Source of the DNA: Oscheius onirici | Taxonomy: Eukaryota; Nematoda; Chromadorea; Rhabditida; Rhabditidae | Assembly (NCBI GenBank): GCA_932521025.1 | Contig: OW051473.1 | Span: 6,448,001 to 6,512,000 of the forward strand | Reading direction: 5' to 3' | DNA: 64,000 nucleotides | Part shown: positions 48,301 to 63,426 of the stretch, one piece after another | Layout: every line of letters begins with the position of its first letter | How positions within the stretch are numbered: position 1 is the stretch's first letter | Translations under genes and position numbers: made by a program | Notes under the pieces: model-generated | Databases searched by the model: none | What the model was told of the DNA's origin: nothing | The model's input: only the letters and a program-made list of their open reading frames with translations

Positions 48301-50624
48301 AAGAATGTTTTCCTTAATCCGGTGCCAAACAAGTGCTTTGGAATGAATCAGACGATTTCAATTAGCTGCAGATTAGCTCTGCATTGTTCACAGGGCAGCT
48401 AACGTACCCGGGAAGACACGTGAATTCGGAGTAATACGGCCGAACGCGACAGTTACGTCATCGATTACGTCGCAGTCTGATTACTGATGAATAGTGAAAC
48501 CGTCTAGCAAAAAAAGCCATTCTCTATCGTTTTTCTAAGCCTGTGACCTGAAATTAACTGTCCCTCTATGGTCCCGCTCAATAGGCGGCGCGCCAGACTG
48601 GGCTTCACGACTCTTGAATTCCGGTTTTCCGCCTTGCCATAGCTGATGCGGCCCTTACAAAATAGTACAAGCACATGACAGCAGAGCGGCCGCTCAAAAA
48701 CAGGTCAAATGCTCGTCGACGACGCCCCCGTCGGACTTTGGTCACTGCTGTGAAGACGGTAGATAGGGTATATTGAAATTGGTCCGATTGAAATCGGTTA
48801 TTGTTAACCTATTTGATTTTATTTGAAGAAGCGAACATAAACTACTGTATATATCAAGTAGTTCTCGGTTTGGTCAGCCCTTATAAGCTGCGAATGACCT
48901 CGAAACTACGGCCGACTTTTCATCATTCAACTCGCGCCGAGGACCTCAGTTTTTCAAGAAGCTCAGCCTTACTTCTCGCTCTCGCCAACAAATTGAGGAC
49001 GAACTGGGACAACACCTTTTTGGCCCAATGGACACAAATTTCACTTCTCTTGGGCAGTAGCTCTCAGTTGCGCAACGGTGTGTGGACAAACAGCTGTCCC
49101 CTTCACCTTACAGTACATTATAGGCAGCGCAGTGACCACAGCGCAAGGTCGGCGCCACATTTGCATATCCGAAGCAACCTTCACCTCGAGCATGCCCCAT
49201 CTTATCACGGGTAATTATCTTCTACCAGCCCCGTTGGTGCCACACCTTAATGCGAGTGCTACTACTTCTAGCTAACCGCATTTCTTCTCCCCTTCTTGAC
49301 TTACCTTTTGCTGATTACTGTTTTGAATTACCTTGAACGGGGAGAAAGTCGAGTAAAGTCGGTCTCTCCTTGATAGCGCTGTCACATGGCAAGCCTGTCC
49401 GAAAATTTAAAATGACCACTGCTCTCGACCCCAGGTAGAACCGTTTTGCCGCCGTTCTCTTCTCCGATGCCACCTAGAATTACAAAAATCTTGGAACACT
49501 TTTATCATCTCCTCTCAACGGTTGTCCTTTCAAGGACGTAGGGCTTTTCTAAAGAGCTACTGACTATCGACAGTACTCCTCTTTCCTACTCGAAATCAGA
49601 CAAAACATTTCATTCACTGGACTGTGGTCGTTAAAAATGTTACCTTTCTCCCTTTTACCAACGCAGTTAACCTTTTCTTGTCTCCTTAGGTCCTTTTCCG
49701 TAAGAGCCTACAATACAGCGCAGGTTATTCGTTTCAAAACGGGTTTTGAGGGGAAGAGCTTGGGAAGAGAGGGTGGAGACTGTAGAGACCGAACCCCCAC
49801 AGCGTAAATTGCTCTTGGCTCTTCTTTCTTTTCCAATCATGTACCTGTCATTTTTGAGATCATCTGTTAGGTCAGGTGAAGTAAATGAACTTTTCGATCC
49901 AAAACACATACGCACAGACAGTTGTTCTCTTTGTTTTGCTCTCATTTGCTGAATTAGATGCACCACCGTCAAAAATGGCAAATCTTGTCTCCCGGCCTCT
50001 CCGCTTGTTGACGTCCCTCCCACTAACCAGTAACTGTATAACCAAGAGGGAGCAACTACTCCTTCAATAGCCATCGATCGGCAAATTTGTCTTTCGGTCC
50101 TAACGATTTTCAGTTAGTCGAAGTTTCCACTTTCTTATCTTACCTAATGTGCTCACTTCCTCTTTCGGTTGACCGTCAACTGGCACGAAGACTTGCATTG
50201 TAGACCTCTTGCTCTCAAGATACAGTAGCCCGCAGCTTATTGACAGTAGTGTGTTTGCTAGGTGCTCATTGGCTATTATTCTCTGTTACACATCCGATCG
50301 ACAGGCTAGCCAAACATGGCGCCATATTAACTGCTCGCCGCTCGCGCCTCCCTCATACAGGCATGGTTGCCAACCTGTGCCACACTGAATTACCAGCCTC
50401 ATCTGAGTCAGCCCGTTCATCCCGGTTATTGTCTAGCTGATGCCCTCTATTTTATCCACATATATCCTCGCTTCATGTTCAGTATTCTTACTAATCTGCT
50501 AAAGTTCAGTCTACGAAACGCGGATGCAGCAGGTGTGCATGTGTTGCGCATCTGTTTTTTTGTGCGCCGCTTTTTTCTTTTGCTCCCTTTTCGGCACATC
50601 CAATCCGCTCATTTCCAGATCGCA
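48301..50624. other. Long gene-poor region upstream of the zinc-finger gene
   Basis: 2.3 kb with only short open frames on both strands, none with signal peptide, splice logic or similarity that I could see. A GGCGCGCC octamer at about 48588 recurs from 41400. Probably regulatory DNA of the gene at 50625. Confidence 0.4.
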
Positions 50625-53600
50625 ATGCCGTATCGAGCAGAGCTTAAACGACCAGATCTAAAAGGTAAGTTCACAACTTATCCTTAAAGCAGTGATTGCG
50701 TGTTTTCGGCTGAGGGATTGAGGTCAAACACTTTGGTCCTCCCCCTGAAAATAGATGCAAAACTGCGCTGGACCCAATTCCCGTAGATGACCAAAAGTTT
50801 CACTGTTTTGGCGCCTACGTAACAGCGAAACAGATTAAAGGGGAAAGAATAGTTTGTCCAATTTGTCTTTCGTCAATACTAACAAACGAAGGTCACAAAA
50901 CTTGTGAAAAAAAGCCAAGGGTCACTCCGAGAGGCTAAGACGTTTTCTTTCAGGGCAATTCCCGTGCTCCGTTTGTGGCAAAATCTTCTGTCATTCTTCG
51001 TCTTTGAGCAGACACCGTATGCAGGCACACTTCAAAAGCTACACATGTACACAATGCAATCAAGAAATTTCGAGTGAGTCAGAGTCCAAAAATTGATATT
51101 TCAAAAGGAATAAGAATTGAAATTCGTCTTTTCACGTCATGTGCACCCCACTGTTTTCATGTTTCTGAGCGGCGCGAGGCTTTCCATTTCCACAGAACTG
51201 GTTACTGTGATAGCGACAGCGGACAGTCGAGAGCGGCTGCCTGCCAAAATATTTCCGGGGGATTCTAACTAGCGTCTATTTTGCATCAAATTATGTCTCC
51301 GATTGGCAGCAATGCGCGTCGAATAGGCTTATTGTCAAAAGAAATGGCAACAAGCGAAGAAAAGGTCATGGTTCTATTTGGGGAAGGAGAGGATTAGCAT
51401 GTCTCACAATTACCAGGTGGTTCTACAGTATTCACTGGTGTAGTCGCGCGCAGCAGCTTATCGCCCCCAGTATTTGGGCCGGCTTTTGAGCTAGTTCATT
51501 AGTTATATTTGCACACGACGCTCATACCGTATCCCTCCAATAGCTGCTCTTTCCCGAAATAGAGCGACTGGAGACAGCTCATCGGGGTCAGAAATTCTTT
51601 TACACAAAGCGGTTCTTGCCCGGTACTTAGTGTGATCAGTAGCCGTAAGACACTTGACACGCAAAATTGCGTTGAGCCCTTTTTGCACTACAGTGTTGCG
51701 CAATTGAGACAGCTACTATTTGCATGGCCTCAATAGTAGCGGCTTTCTGTTATAGTGCGAACGGAGTAACCAAGGACGAACGCAGTGACCTCACTCTTCC
51801 CCGTTACCTGAGAACCTTATTCACGACGCATAATTGCAGTCTGATGGCATGCGCAGACATTTGACTCGCGTGAGAAATGAGCTGCTAACCTTGCTTGTCA
51901 ACAAACCGTAACTGGGCTAAGACGATAATTGACTACGACTGTTTTAAAAGTCTGCTAGTAGACAAAAAGTGAAAGCGAGAGTCAGATTACCGTATCGGGA
52001 TTCCATTTTGTCAGATCGTCAATTTTTACTGGCAGCGATTATTCCAGTCGAAACCGGAACGAGAATGAGTAAGCAGTATCTGTCTGTCGACATGCACTCC
52101 GAAAATAATCCGATACAAAGAGCTCATTATACGCTTTCGCTACAGTAATTGCTTTGGCAGTAAAGCATTTGGAATGCCAATGAGGATAGGTTTCTAGACT
52201 CGGACAAAGAGACAAAGGATCACGACAAACAGTGGCAAGCAATTAGTAGAAATCCATCGTGGACTGCTGTTGTTGCCTGTGCGAAGGGAAAATGTAAGGG
52301 GAAAGGGAGACAAACTGAGTGTGACGGGGCTGTGCCGTTAGCAGGAGCGCAGTTGTCTAGAGTGCTAATCAAGTTTTTTACACTTTTTAAGAGTACCTTT
52401 CAGGTAATGAGACACTACGTTCACACATGTTCCGCATGCACAGCATCAGCCGAATGTTCATGTGCAGGTGTTGCAACTGGGCCTTTCCCGACAAGACGAG
52501 CTTACATATTCACATGCAAAGTATGTTGAGGAATGGAACGCCCGGAGAAGTGGCTGTTCTAGCAAGAAGCTCTACCGAAGGTAGCGAATGCTGAGTACTG
52601 ATGATACCAGTTTTTCAGATGGCTCTTCGGATTCCGGGGAAGCCTGCTCCTTCTCACCTGAACAACTTCAACACAAACTGCTTGGAAACAACAACAGTTC
52701 CAAGATCATGAACAACAATCTCGGTTCAATCTTCCCCAGCACACTGAAACAAGAAAATTTGCTTCAGTTTATGCAAAAGGTAATTATAAAGATTTTACTT
52801 ATAAAAATTATATTTAGGACAATGTGCTTGGCGGTCTTGACGTATCCACCCTGTCCTCAAACCAGTGGCTTTCTGCATGGCTCGCCAACAATCCCTTCGC
52901 TCCAAACCTTGGTCTCGGGATGTCCGCGACTGGCTCCAAGAACAGTGGAACTCACGACGATGACGATATGAAGGAAGATCACGAATCGGACATGGATGAT
53001 GACGTGTTGGAAATTGAGACAACTGAGGAAGATTTGAAAGAAGAAGAGATGGCTGCCATCAGTCCAAGGGTAAAAACTTCTTCGTTGTTTTGCACACAAA
53101 GTTTGTAGTCAACGATGAAAGAAGGCGGCGATGAGGAGAAGATTGACATGAAAGGCTCCTTGAAAAGAAAAGCTACTCGTCCCATTCAGATGACCAAAAC
53201 TGACGAGCCTGAGGTTAGTTGAGAAGGTGTACGAATAACAAAAACCATTTCCAGAATGCGCCAGAATCGTTGTTGAATGTGACGCTCGATGAGAAAGAAT
53301 GCTTGGCGGAACAACTTTCACCAACAGTTTCCGATTCTCACACGAGTGGTACCAGTTCTCATCGCGGAGATAGCCCAAGAAAGTGCTTCGATTGCCAGGT
53401 ACACGATCCGTAAGAGCACGGCGTAAAGCAAACTTTCAGGTAACAAAGGGACAGTTGTTACTGTCAGAGGCAAAGTCGCGCCAGTACGAGTCAAAGATTG
53501 CACAGCTTGAAGCCCGAATCCTTGAGCTCCAAAAGGACAGAATTACCGAGAAACCCGAGTATCTCTTGGTGAGTCTCTGGTAAATATCACAAATTGAACA

Positions 53601-53745
53601 CTTTTAGCCGACGGCAAGTGCCCATCCCTTGCCTCTCTTCTCCCCAGTGCCTTCTCAACAGCTCTTGATGCAGAACCTGCAGAATCCCGCCATGAAAATG
53701 CTTTTCCACAATATGCTAGCAAATCTTAATCGTCAGCCTTGTTGA
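50625..53745 (+). CDS. C2H2 zinc-finger protein with C-terminal coiled coil
   Basis: Nine exons: 50625-50664, 50954-51073, 52404-52580, 52619-52779, 52818-53069, 53109-53213, 53255-53398, 53440-53568 and 53608-53745. The start MPYRAELKRPDLKG precedes finger 1 (FPCSVCGKIFCHSSSLSRH), finger 2 (YTCTQCNQEIS with H-x4-H, split by an intron) and finger 3 (FMCRCCNWAFPDKTSLHIH). An acidic stretch (DDDDMKEDHESDMDDDVLEI) may activate or repress, and a likely coiled coil (EAKSRQYESKIAQLEARILE) may dimerise. The protein ends NMLANLNRQPC. Probably a nuclear DNA-binding regulator. I do not recognise the exact family member. Intron 2 is 1.3 kb. Confidence 0.85.
51074..52403 (+). other. Large intron 2 of the zinc-finger gene
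   Basis: 1.33 kb between fingers 2 and 3. No nested gene was recognised. Intronic regulatory sites are possible. Confidence 0.4.
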
Positions 53746-54261
53746 ACACTTTGTTTTGTACATACCCCGCCTATTCCTTCCTTCAATGTGTTGGTCTGCA
53801 ATATCTAGAAACTGGTTATAGCATCTAGACCTTTTAGCCTCTGATCCTCAAAAACTTACGAATTGCGGCAATTTTGAGCCGTTCTATCCTCTTTTCTAGA
53901 GAAATCTGTACTGTGTGTATACCAGGGTAGAATAACCGCAGCAATCCTCACGAGGCAATAGCATGCAACCGATCATTGATAGTCAACACACTCAGTAGTG
54001 TCATTCTCTTGTCGCATTTTGTGCAGTATTTCATTTGAGCCTTTGCCAATAAAAGTATATTTTGTTATTAATTTGGGAACTCTTTAAAACGTTAGTTACT
54101 CTACTATCCAATTTATTTGTAACCAAATCACTATCTCCGTCTACTAAGCAGCGCCAAAATCTTCAACAAACCGATAGTTTTCTTGACCATGTTGAGCCGT
54201 CACATCTACACATATTGCTTGGAAACCAGCTGGAAGTGACAAGGACCATTACTTGAGATCA
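53746..54261. other. 3' region of zinc-finger gene
   Basis: About 300 bp of 3' UTR with AATAAA at 54048-54053, then the end of the convergent choline kinase gene. Confidence 0.5.
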
Positions 54262-56336
<2,075 letters not shown>

Positions 56337-57700
56337 CTCGATCGGAACTATTAAGATTTTTCTCCGGCCTCAGGCAGAGCAAAGGGAATCGATTCCGGCA
56401 CCGGCTCATAAATATCTTCGATTGATGGTACATTACACAGGATAACGGCACACGCCAAACTACCCATGTGGCCCAAGGAAAACATAAAGGTGCTCGTCAA
56501 AACACTTACCGAAAATGGGCCTCGGCGAGAATCATCGTCATGTCTAGCCGGTTCTCTCCTAGAAAACAAAAAAAAATGTTAGAAAAAAAGAAAAGGAAAG
56601 AAGAGATGGGCATTTGCAGGAAGAAAATAGTCTTGTGAAACAATGCCCTGTTTGCGAGAAAAGCCTGTGTTTCTCTCTCTAGGCGAAAAACGACCGAGGG
56701 TGCGCAAATAAAGCCGTCTGCCAACGGCTTGTCCGAATTTAATTTTACGGACTAGATTGATGAACACCTGAAAAAGTTTAAGCAGGTTATATCACGGATT
56801 GGAAAAGTTTCAAATCTGGACAAGGAGAAATTGTCTTAAAAATTTAAACAAACTCGTTTAGTACTTTATAAAGTACGCGGATGCGAAAGAAAAAAGAAAC
56901 ATTGGACTGAGGTTTGGCTCCTGAAAGAGGGTCATTCGGAATCGATACGATGTCGTGCTTCTCCCGAAGCATCAATTCTTTCCTGGATTCTTTCCAGAAA
57001 ATTTTGAAAAGAGTTTGCAGATTGTTTTGTTATCCTCTTGTTATAATATGATGTGGGTGGAGGATTAAGAATTCAGATGCGATAATTCCACCAGGATATT
57101 TTATTTCAGTCACGCGATCTTCAGAAGCCACTAGCTCAAACAAGGAAACAAAGATTCATAGACTGCAATAATCTGTACCCTTGTAATCTATTGAATGGAA
57201 AAATGAAGCTATTTTAGTGAAAACAATTCGTAATACTGCGATGCCTTAAATGGCAAGTGTATAGCTGGAAATCAGTGAGAAAAGGCATATGAAACTGGAC
57301 AAGCATCACAGACGTCGTATGAAATGTTGCAGCTGTGGACTAATAGTTGCAAACGCAGACGAATAGTTTCAGAGCACGAGTTGGACTGAATCCGATTTCA
57401 AGCATCAAGTTTTGAATAGAAAATTAGTTATTTTAATGTCAATATTTGAAACAACATTCCTAATTTGCATAAGATACAATAAATGCAAAATTATGGCCAG
57501 AAAAACTGTCGCCGTGTCCATCTTAATCGCCCGAAACGAGAGTGATGATCCATTTTTAAATGCTTTTTTTTATCACTTGAAGCATACTGGAAATTTTAAA
57601 CCAGAAATGGAGCTTGTTTATTGTGAATTACGCGATACAATTCCAAACGGTGTTCTGCAACTGTTCGTCCGAGAAAAATTCGGACGAGTAGTTTGGGAGG
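56337..57700. other. Upstream of choline kinase, with a decayed repeat
   Basis: Contains the presumed cka promoter. Between about 57150 and 57330 there is a diverged direct copy of the sequence at 59030-59200 (shared words such as AATCAGTGAGAAAAGGCA). An open frame at 57412-57738 (+, 108 codons) has no known relative that I can name, and its end is formed by the foldback element; not called as a gene. Confidence 0.4.
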
Positions 57701-58079
57701 CGTGCGTTAGCCACAAATTTCGTTTTTTTCACCTGTAGAAAAGGGAGGGACTTCGCGAATATCTAAGTTGAATGCATAGATAACAAGAAGGGAAAGTGAT
57801 GACATTGTCAGCCCAACTGAGATGCACAACGAGAGTGATTAACCCTTTTTTAAGGCTTAGGCTATCACTAGAAGCATGCTGATTGCCAGAGAGTTATGAC
57901 ATCTCCGACCCAACTGAAAGCCCACGGCGAGAGTGTTAACCCCTGTTAAATGCTTAGGCTATCACTAAAAGCATACTGATGTTGTGGTCACCTTCATGGG
58001 TGGAAAACGAAATTTGTGGGTACCGCACGGGATTACTGTAGAACGTTAGCCACAAAACGAAATTTGTGGCTAACGCACG
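57701..58079. mobile_element. Foldback/MITE-like element with perfect 26-bp inverted termini
   Basis: CGTGCGTTAGCCACAAATTT and six more bases (57701-57726) return as an exact reverse complement at 58054-58079, ends facing outward, 379 bp overall. A third imperfect copy of the terminus lies at 58003-58029. Inside are two tandem direct repeats of about 87 bp. There is no transposase. No convincing target-site duplication is visible at the ends, so the limits may be slightly off. Confidence 0.6.
57798..57980 (+). repeat. Two imperfect tandem direct repeats
   Basis: Copy A (57798-57884) and copy B (57894-57980) share blocks such as CTTAGGCTATCACTA and GAGAGTG, with the same order and spacing but many substitutions. 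They sit inside the foldback element. Confidence 0.65.
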
Positions 58080-59213
58080 TTGCCAGTAGTTTACACCCCA
58101 ATATGCCAGAGTAACGGTTGTCATCCTGGAGAACTTTTGTGTGGTAGACAGCTAAGGTTGGGAAAAACAAGTCTACAAGCGTCATCTGATTCAACAATTC
58201 TTTTTGGACAGTACGGAGTCAGAACTGAAAACGTATTATAGATAAAGTATATTCTTTTTTAAATGTAGTCATCTCATCTTCTTGATCCTCTGCTCGCAGT
58301 TCAGTTTCTACTTTTCCAACTCTGACTTTCGGGTCCTTTCTCCGTCTTTTAGAATAGTTAGAGTAACCAATGTAACTTTTCTCGTACAAGCAAAAAACAC
58401 AGAACTATCAGAAGATACCGAAGATAGCGAAGAAATTTTTGAAGAAAACATGCAACTCTTTTGTTTTAGTAGAACTACTAGTAAGCAATAAAACGAAGAG
58501 AGTTTCTCAGTAAAACTACCCAGAGCTAAATTTTGAATAAAAGTAGAGACTTTTTTTGCTTGTCCTTTGGAGAAAAATCCAAGTAGACTTGCGATCGACG
58601 AGGCGAACGAAGTTTCTGAATTGATGGGCGGGTAGACGACGGAGACATTTGAGGAGAACATCCCGCGGCTACGATATCCAGCTTGAATAACTTCATTTTC
58701 CGATAGCTAATTGTTTAAAATTATAAATTACCAAACGTCAAAGTTATTGTTTTTAAAATAAAACTTTTCGAAACTTTGAGACTGTTAGGTGAAGCTTTAG
58801 AACTAAGTAAAGTTCGAGCAACACGGTTGACAAAACTTGACAAAAGTAGCGATCTGATTTCATCTTCTATTTTGTACAATGTCGTTTCAATTATCTCGAT
58901 AATAAAATAGCTTGTTTCTTCTTTGTAATATAATGCGACAAGAGATGGTAATCCTCATTGTTTTCATATGTTATATGCTGCTTTATTTTATCCTTTCGTT
59001 TAGGTTAAGTCAAAAACGTTTATTGACTATAGACATCTGTACAAATTTTGTATATTGAGATCTGTTGAATGAAAAGTTGGAGCAAGTAAAATGGGGAAAC
59101 AATTTAAAATACCGGGAGGCACAGAATGACACTCGTATAGATGGGAATCAGTGAGAAAAGGCAAAAGAAAGAGGGACTAGAGAAACATCACGGAAGTATA
59201 GAGATTCAACGTC
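58080..59213. other. Region downstream of the sulfotransferase gene
   Basis: Contains the sulfotransferase 3' UTR on the minus strand. A minus-strand frame at 58308-58661 (117 codons, Ser/Lys-rich) lacks recognisable motifs and may be chance. Nothing else was identified. Confidence 0.35.
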
Positions 59214-62200
59214 TCACTGCCAATGGAAATGACGGTTGATCATCCTGAAGAACTTTTCGTTTTCCTCAGCATAGAATTTTCTGAGGGTTTCAAGAACTCC
59301 AGGAGCTACGTTGGGGTGTTTCCGTCCTTTTGTTTTTCCAAGGCAGTGCAGTTTGTTGTCCGTTTTCCTGATGCATGGAAAGTTTTTCACCGGATCGACT
59401 CCGAAGTCGCTAGCTTTTACAACTGAAATTTATTGTTATATAAATGTATCTAAATATTGTTTACCTGGAGTAAGTCGCAAGAACTTTTCAGTGTCAGCTA
59501 CTTCTTGGTCTGGATCAGTGATGAGACGTTCACCGTCTACAATATGAATCTGTTCGAGGGGGAAGTGCTTCAGCCATCTGAAATTGGTCCATACGACAAA
59601 TCAAGGGTTTTTAATACCTGGCCAAATGACGATGGTAGACGCCGATTTTTATGGCTCCCCAATTTGCGTTCACTCCATTCACTTTTGCGCTGCAGTTTGC
59701 TTTCAGCCAGCTACAGTCACCAGTTGCCATCTCCTCGAAAGAGGGCATCTGTCCAAGTTGCCTCTTTTTGGTAGAGGCTTGGGTATACTCTGAAAAACAG
59801 AATTATTTGAAAAAAGAAGAATAATCTTACCGGAAATGGCTCTGGTGACCGGGTCACGAACTACAAGAATTAGTTTCATGTTGGGATCCAGTGCCTTGAT
59901 TCGTTCGGGAGCGTTTTTGCTATGAAAGTAGGCCGGACTCTTCTCTATCGTTAGCTGATCCCCGCTCGTTTCAGGCATTCGTTCTCTGAAAAACGGACAT
60001 TGAATCAACGGTATCTCGTGGAACGCGCCCGGGAAAACGGGCATTCATCAATATCCGGAGCCATTACGGTTGCGAACGGTCCCAATTGCTATTATCGCTG
60101 AGGTGACAGTCACATAACTCTTCGGCGGCGCCTTTTCCAGCACGCCATATCTGGCAGGCGTTTGCGCAACTCGCAAGGCCGAGAATGAGAGATACCTTTC
60201 TTGGCTCTCCTTCTAACTAAACGTATCCGGTCAACTGGACTAAAAGTGCCCAATTGTGTGACACTTAGCCGCACTCACTGGCGCCAGCTAACATTAATTT
60301 TTAGTACCAATTGGCGAGGTCGCCGAGGTGGGAGAGTTCACACTGAGGCTCATAAAAGACGGATCAAAAGATACCGCTTGCTGTACTACAAGAAGGGAAC
60401 AACCTGCCACTCACCAGGTGGTTACAGTTGTCTTTTTTTCGTGAGAATCCCATTGGAAATTCACACAAGACAAGAGCATCTTGCACTTTTAAGAAAGGTC
60501 CATATGTGTCTTGGTTGGGTGTGCTGATTGAATAAACACGGAGAGTAATGGAGGAACAACAAGGTTCTCGGAGATACTAATTACGTATTCCCAATCACAT
60601 TATGAGCAAACGCCAGTTCACATTACAGTCGAGGGGACAGATCCTGGCGACAGCAAAACAACTGTCGGATTGGACAAAAGTAATGCGTCAAGTAAACATC
60701 ACCCAGATCCTGACCCTTGGAGATGTCGGTACCTGTGATCTCAGCGGTGTTCGACTTCCTGGTGGGTATCATATTCGGGTGCTGCTTATTTGCCGAGATG
60801 ATGCAGGGTTACGCACTGTTTGCGGTGAAGTTAATCCTTCCCAATAAAGTTATGCGTTGAGGCAACGTGGCCGAATATAGGGTTCATATATCACGCCCTG
60901 AGAGCTCCCTAAACCCGGGAGCTGTTGATGACAGTGAGCTGTCGCATTGGTAACGCTAAGTAGGACAATTATCGTTAGATCATCAGCAGATGTCGGTCTG
61001 CGTCTCCGGAGCCCGTTGTTCTCTGGAATATCCTAATCCCCGTAAGTGACCGCAGGGAATCTGCGTCTTCTTGCGGAGCCCGCTATTCTCCTCCCAAGAT
61101 GTCCGTTTCAGCCAGCCTGAGTACTGAGACTCGGTAATGAGACAATCTCCTAAGCAATTTTCATTTCCCCAAAGACAGGTCCACTTCCTGCTAATTGAGA
61201 TATGAAGACTCTCTCTCTGCACCTAAAACTTCAAAGAGAGCTACAGTTAGTCAATCAATCATAGGATTAGTAGGCACATATTGCCATAGGTAGGTGAGGT
61301 CATCTAGCCCAAAAAAGCGGCACCGCTAGGCATCTGTTGGCCAGACCGAAATCCGATCATTTGCGGTAATTTTTCGTCTGACGTAATTGCTTTCGGTAGG
61401 CCGCATTGTAGAACGGCCTCCAATCAGATTTGCACCCCCGGTCAAACGGTAGCCGCTTCCGGACAAACAAGACGCTGTGTTTTTGAGCTGGCTTGAGGGT
61501 CATTGCATTGCTAAGACTGGACAGAATCACACTTTTCCGTGATTGACAGTTGGCTGATTGTCGTTCATTACAGTGCGCCAAGGTGGCACGTCTGAGCCAT
61601 AAAACTACCTCACAGGTGACGACAGACAAATTGGGGTGCTCAGCTGTAACAGACAAATGGGGACCACCAACTTTTCCCAAGAGCTGCCCGTGTAATTAGA
61701 TGACACAGATTGAGTACAATTCCCTCAGACTTTCGGGTCTATTTGTCGCTACACAGCGCCGTTGATTAACAGCTTGTACAGTTGTCGTCCGCGGGTGACA
61801 AATTGACGCCTGCTCGGGTCACATCCTAACCCTTGGCTGAGCCGACAAATACCAGCAAATCCAATTATGATCGGAACACATCTGGACTTTTGGTCCCCAA
61901 ATTGGAAAGGAGAAAGGAGTGACGGCTGTCTCTTTTCCCATTGCTAAATGTTATCGGAACATGTCAATCAGATATGGGGAGAAGGCGAGCTTGTTCACCT
62001 GTCCTACTCACACAGGCAAGCACCATGTGGACAGCCACCTGTGAGGTATCGAGTAACCATTGCCGCCCAAACAGGACTGGATTAGAAACTACCATGGGGT
62101 GCCGTCCCATCTGGGCGCCGTTTTGTCTAGATGACGCACCATCAACAGGTGTGCACGAGCCACCATATCTCACGAAAAATGGCTGGTCGCGTACTGAAAA

Positions 62201-63147
62201 ATGACTGCAGATTGAGATCAAATTGCCTTCAAATGCTCTCACACTTCAGATTCGAACAAATTGGCAGTATAAAGGCACTTGGAGCCAGGGGATAAATTTG
62301 GTGTTCTGAAAGTCCCAACGTAAGCCTGTTATCCTAAAGAGAACCAATTTGGAACACAGAGAATCGCCAATTACGCGACTTGCCCACCCATATTATGCGT
62401 AACTTCTTTCTACAACGGTTGTGTGAGGAACCTATAACTGAACTGCCATCCATTTCTTCTCAAAAGAAAGAACGCGCTAGCGAGATTGATGGAAACTTCA
62501 ACTTTGGAATACCAAAGTGACCGACTTTTAGGGCCTCTCACGAGAATTATTCGCCATTGCCATTTTGCTCACAGGCCAGCTGGGTCCCATCTCTATGAGC
62601 TTCCTCTAATATGAATGCAGCCACAACTTGTTAATGCCTCTTTAAAGAAGAACATACGGGAGCTGTTTGGATTTGTTACGCCACTCCGTGTTATAGATAC
62701 GAACACTTGAGCTAATCCCTCTACCATGTTGAGAGGTGGTAGCTGTGAGAAAGAGGCCCTTCTGGGTAAACATGAAACATGAGGACGGAGAGTCTCGATC
62801 CTCGGAATGGAAGGATAATGTTTCAGAAAGTGCGTGGAAATCCGGCCAATTATCGCGCATTTGGAGTCAGGATGTGAAACCAACCTGTACCAGTCGAGGC
62901 CTTTGTCGAAATTCTTATCGAAAAAATGAACTTCCGGTCCAGGAGCTTTTATCAAAGGATTCAGTCGAAGGAACTCGAGCAAAGCCCTAAAATTGTCTTT
63001 TTTAAAGACTGAAAGGAAAACTAACCTTGTGCCAGCCTTTTTGGCACCAATAATAATAGCAGAAGGGAAGCGCTTCTTTGTTGTTTTAATAGGGTAGGAT
63101 GAGACTGTCGCCAAGACTCCGACCAAGCAGAGCCATCGCAGCAACAT
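59214..63147 (-). CDS. hst-3.2: Heparan sulfate 3-O-sulfotransferase
   Basis: Golgi enzyme moving sulfate from PAPS to the 3-OH of glucosamine in heparan sulfate. Six exons: 63147-63026, 62986-62885, 59985-59831, 59789-59618, 59577-59465 and 59422-59214, total 290 residues in frame. An N-terminal hydrophobic anchor/signal ([17 protein letters not shown]) precedes [20 protein letters not shown] (5'-phosphosulfate loop with catalytic-region K), [45 protein letters not shown] (3'-phosphate loop) and the disulfide loop [20 protein letters not shown]. It ends NRHFHWQ. The short length and lack of a stem fit the small nematode HST-3 proteins. A TTTCCAG sits right before the ATG. Intron 2 is 2.9 kb, far longer than the rest. 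Confidence 0.93.
59986..62884 (-). other. Large intron 2 of the sulfotransferase gene
   Basis: 2.9 kb between the exons ending GLDWY and starting at [11 protein letters not shown] found no nested gene; open frames such as 60602-60847 (+) and 61357-61680 (-) have no recognisable product. A short imperfect internal duplication around 60995-61080 (GCGGAGCCCG-type words) is present. Confidence 0.45.
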
Positions 63148-63426
63148 CTGGAAAGTCGAATTTGCAAAGGGACATTTGACTGATAAGAAAAAAGGTCTGA
63201 CCAGCCGAAATTGGCTGCGAGGAAGAAGCGGATTATCGGTATGGGGGCCGGTGGTGCGGGGAACCATCGGATGGGCGGGTCTCAGCTGTGCACCGTAGAG
63301 GGGAGCCGCTCCGCCTCTTTGATTACTAAACACCTAATCACTTTATAGTTAATAAATTGTTCGTCTAATGACCTAACATAGATCGAGACAAATAGCAAAA
63401 TTGGGTGAAAAAGTTACAAGTTTCTG

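Noticed and set aside
57412..57738. 108-codon plus-strand open frame
   Set aside because: No recognised family, no introns or signal, and its last codons are contributed by the inverted-repeat element. Could be a decayed gene, but not supported.
60602..60847. 81-codon open frame in the large sulfotransferase intron, possible nested gene
   Set aside because: No motif, no promoter or splice context, and length within chance expectation.
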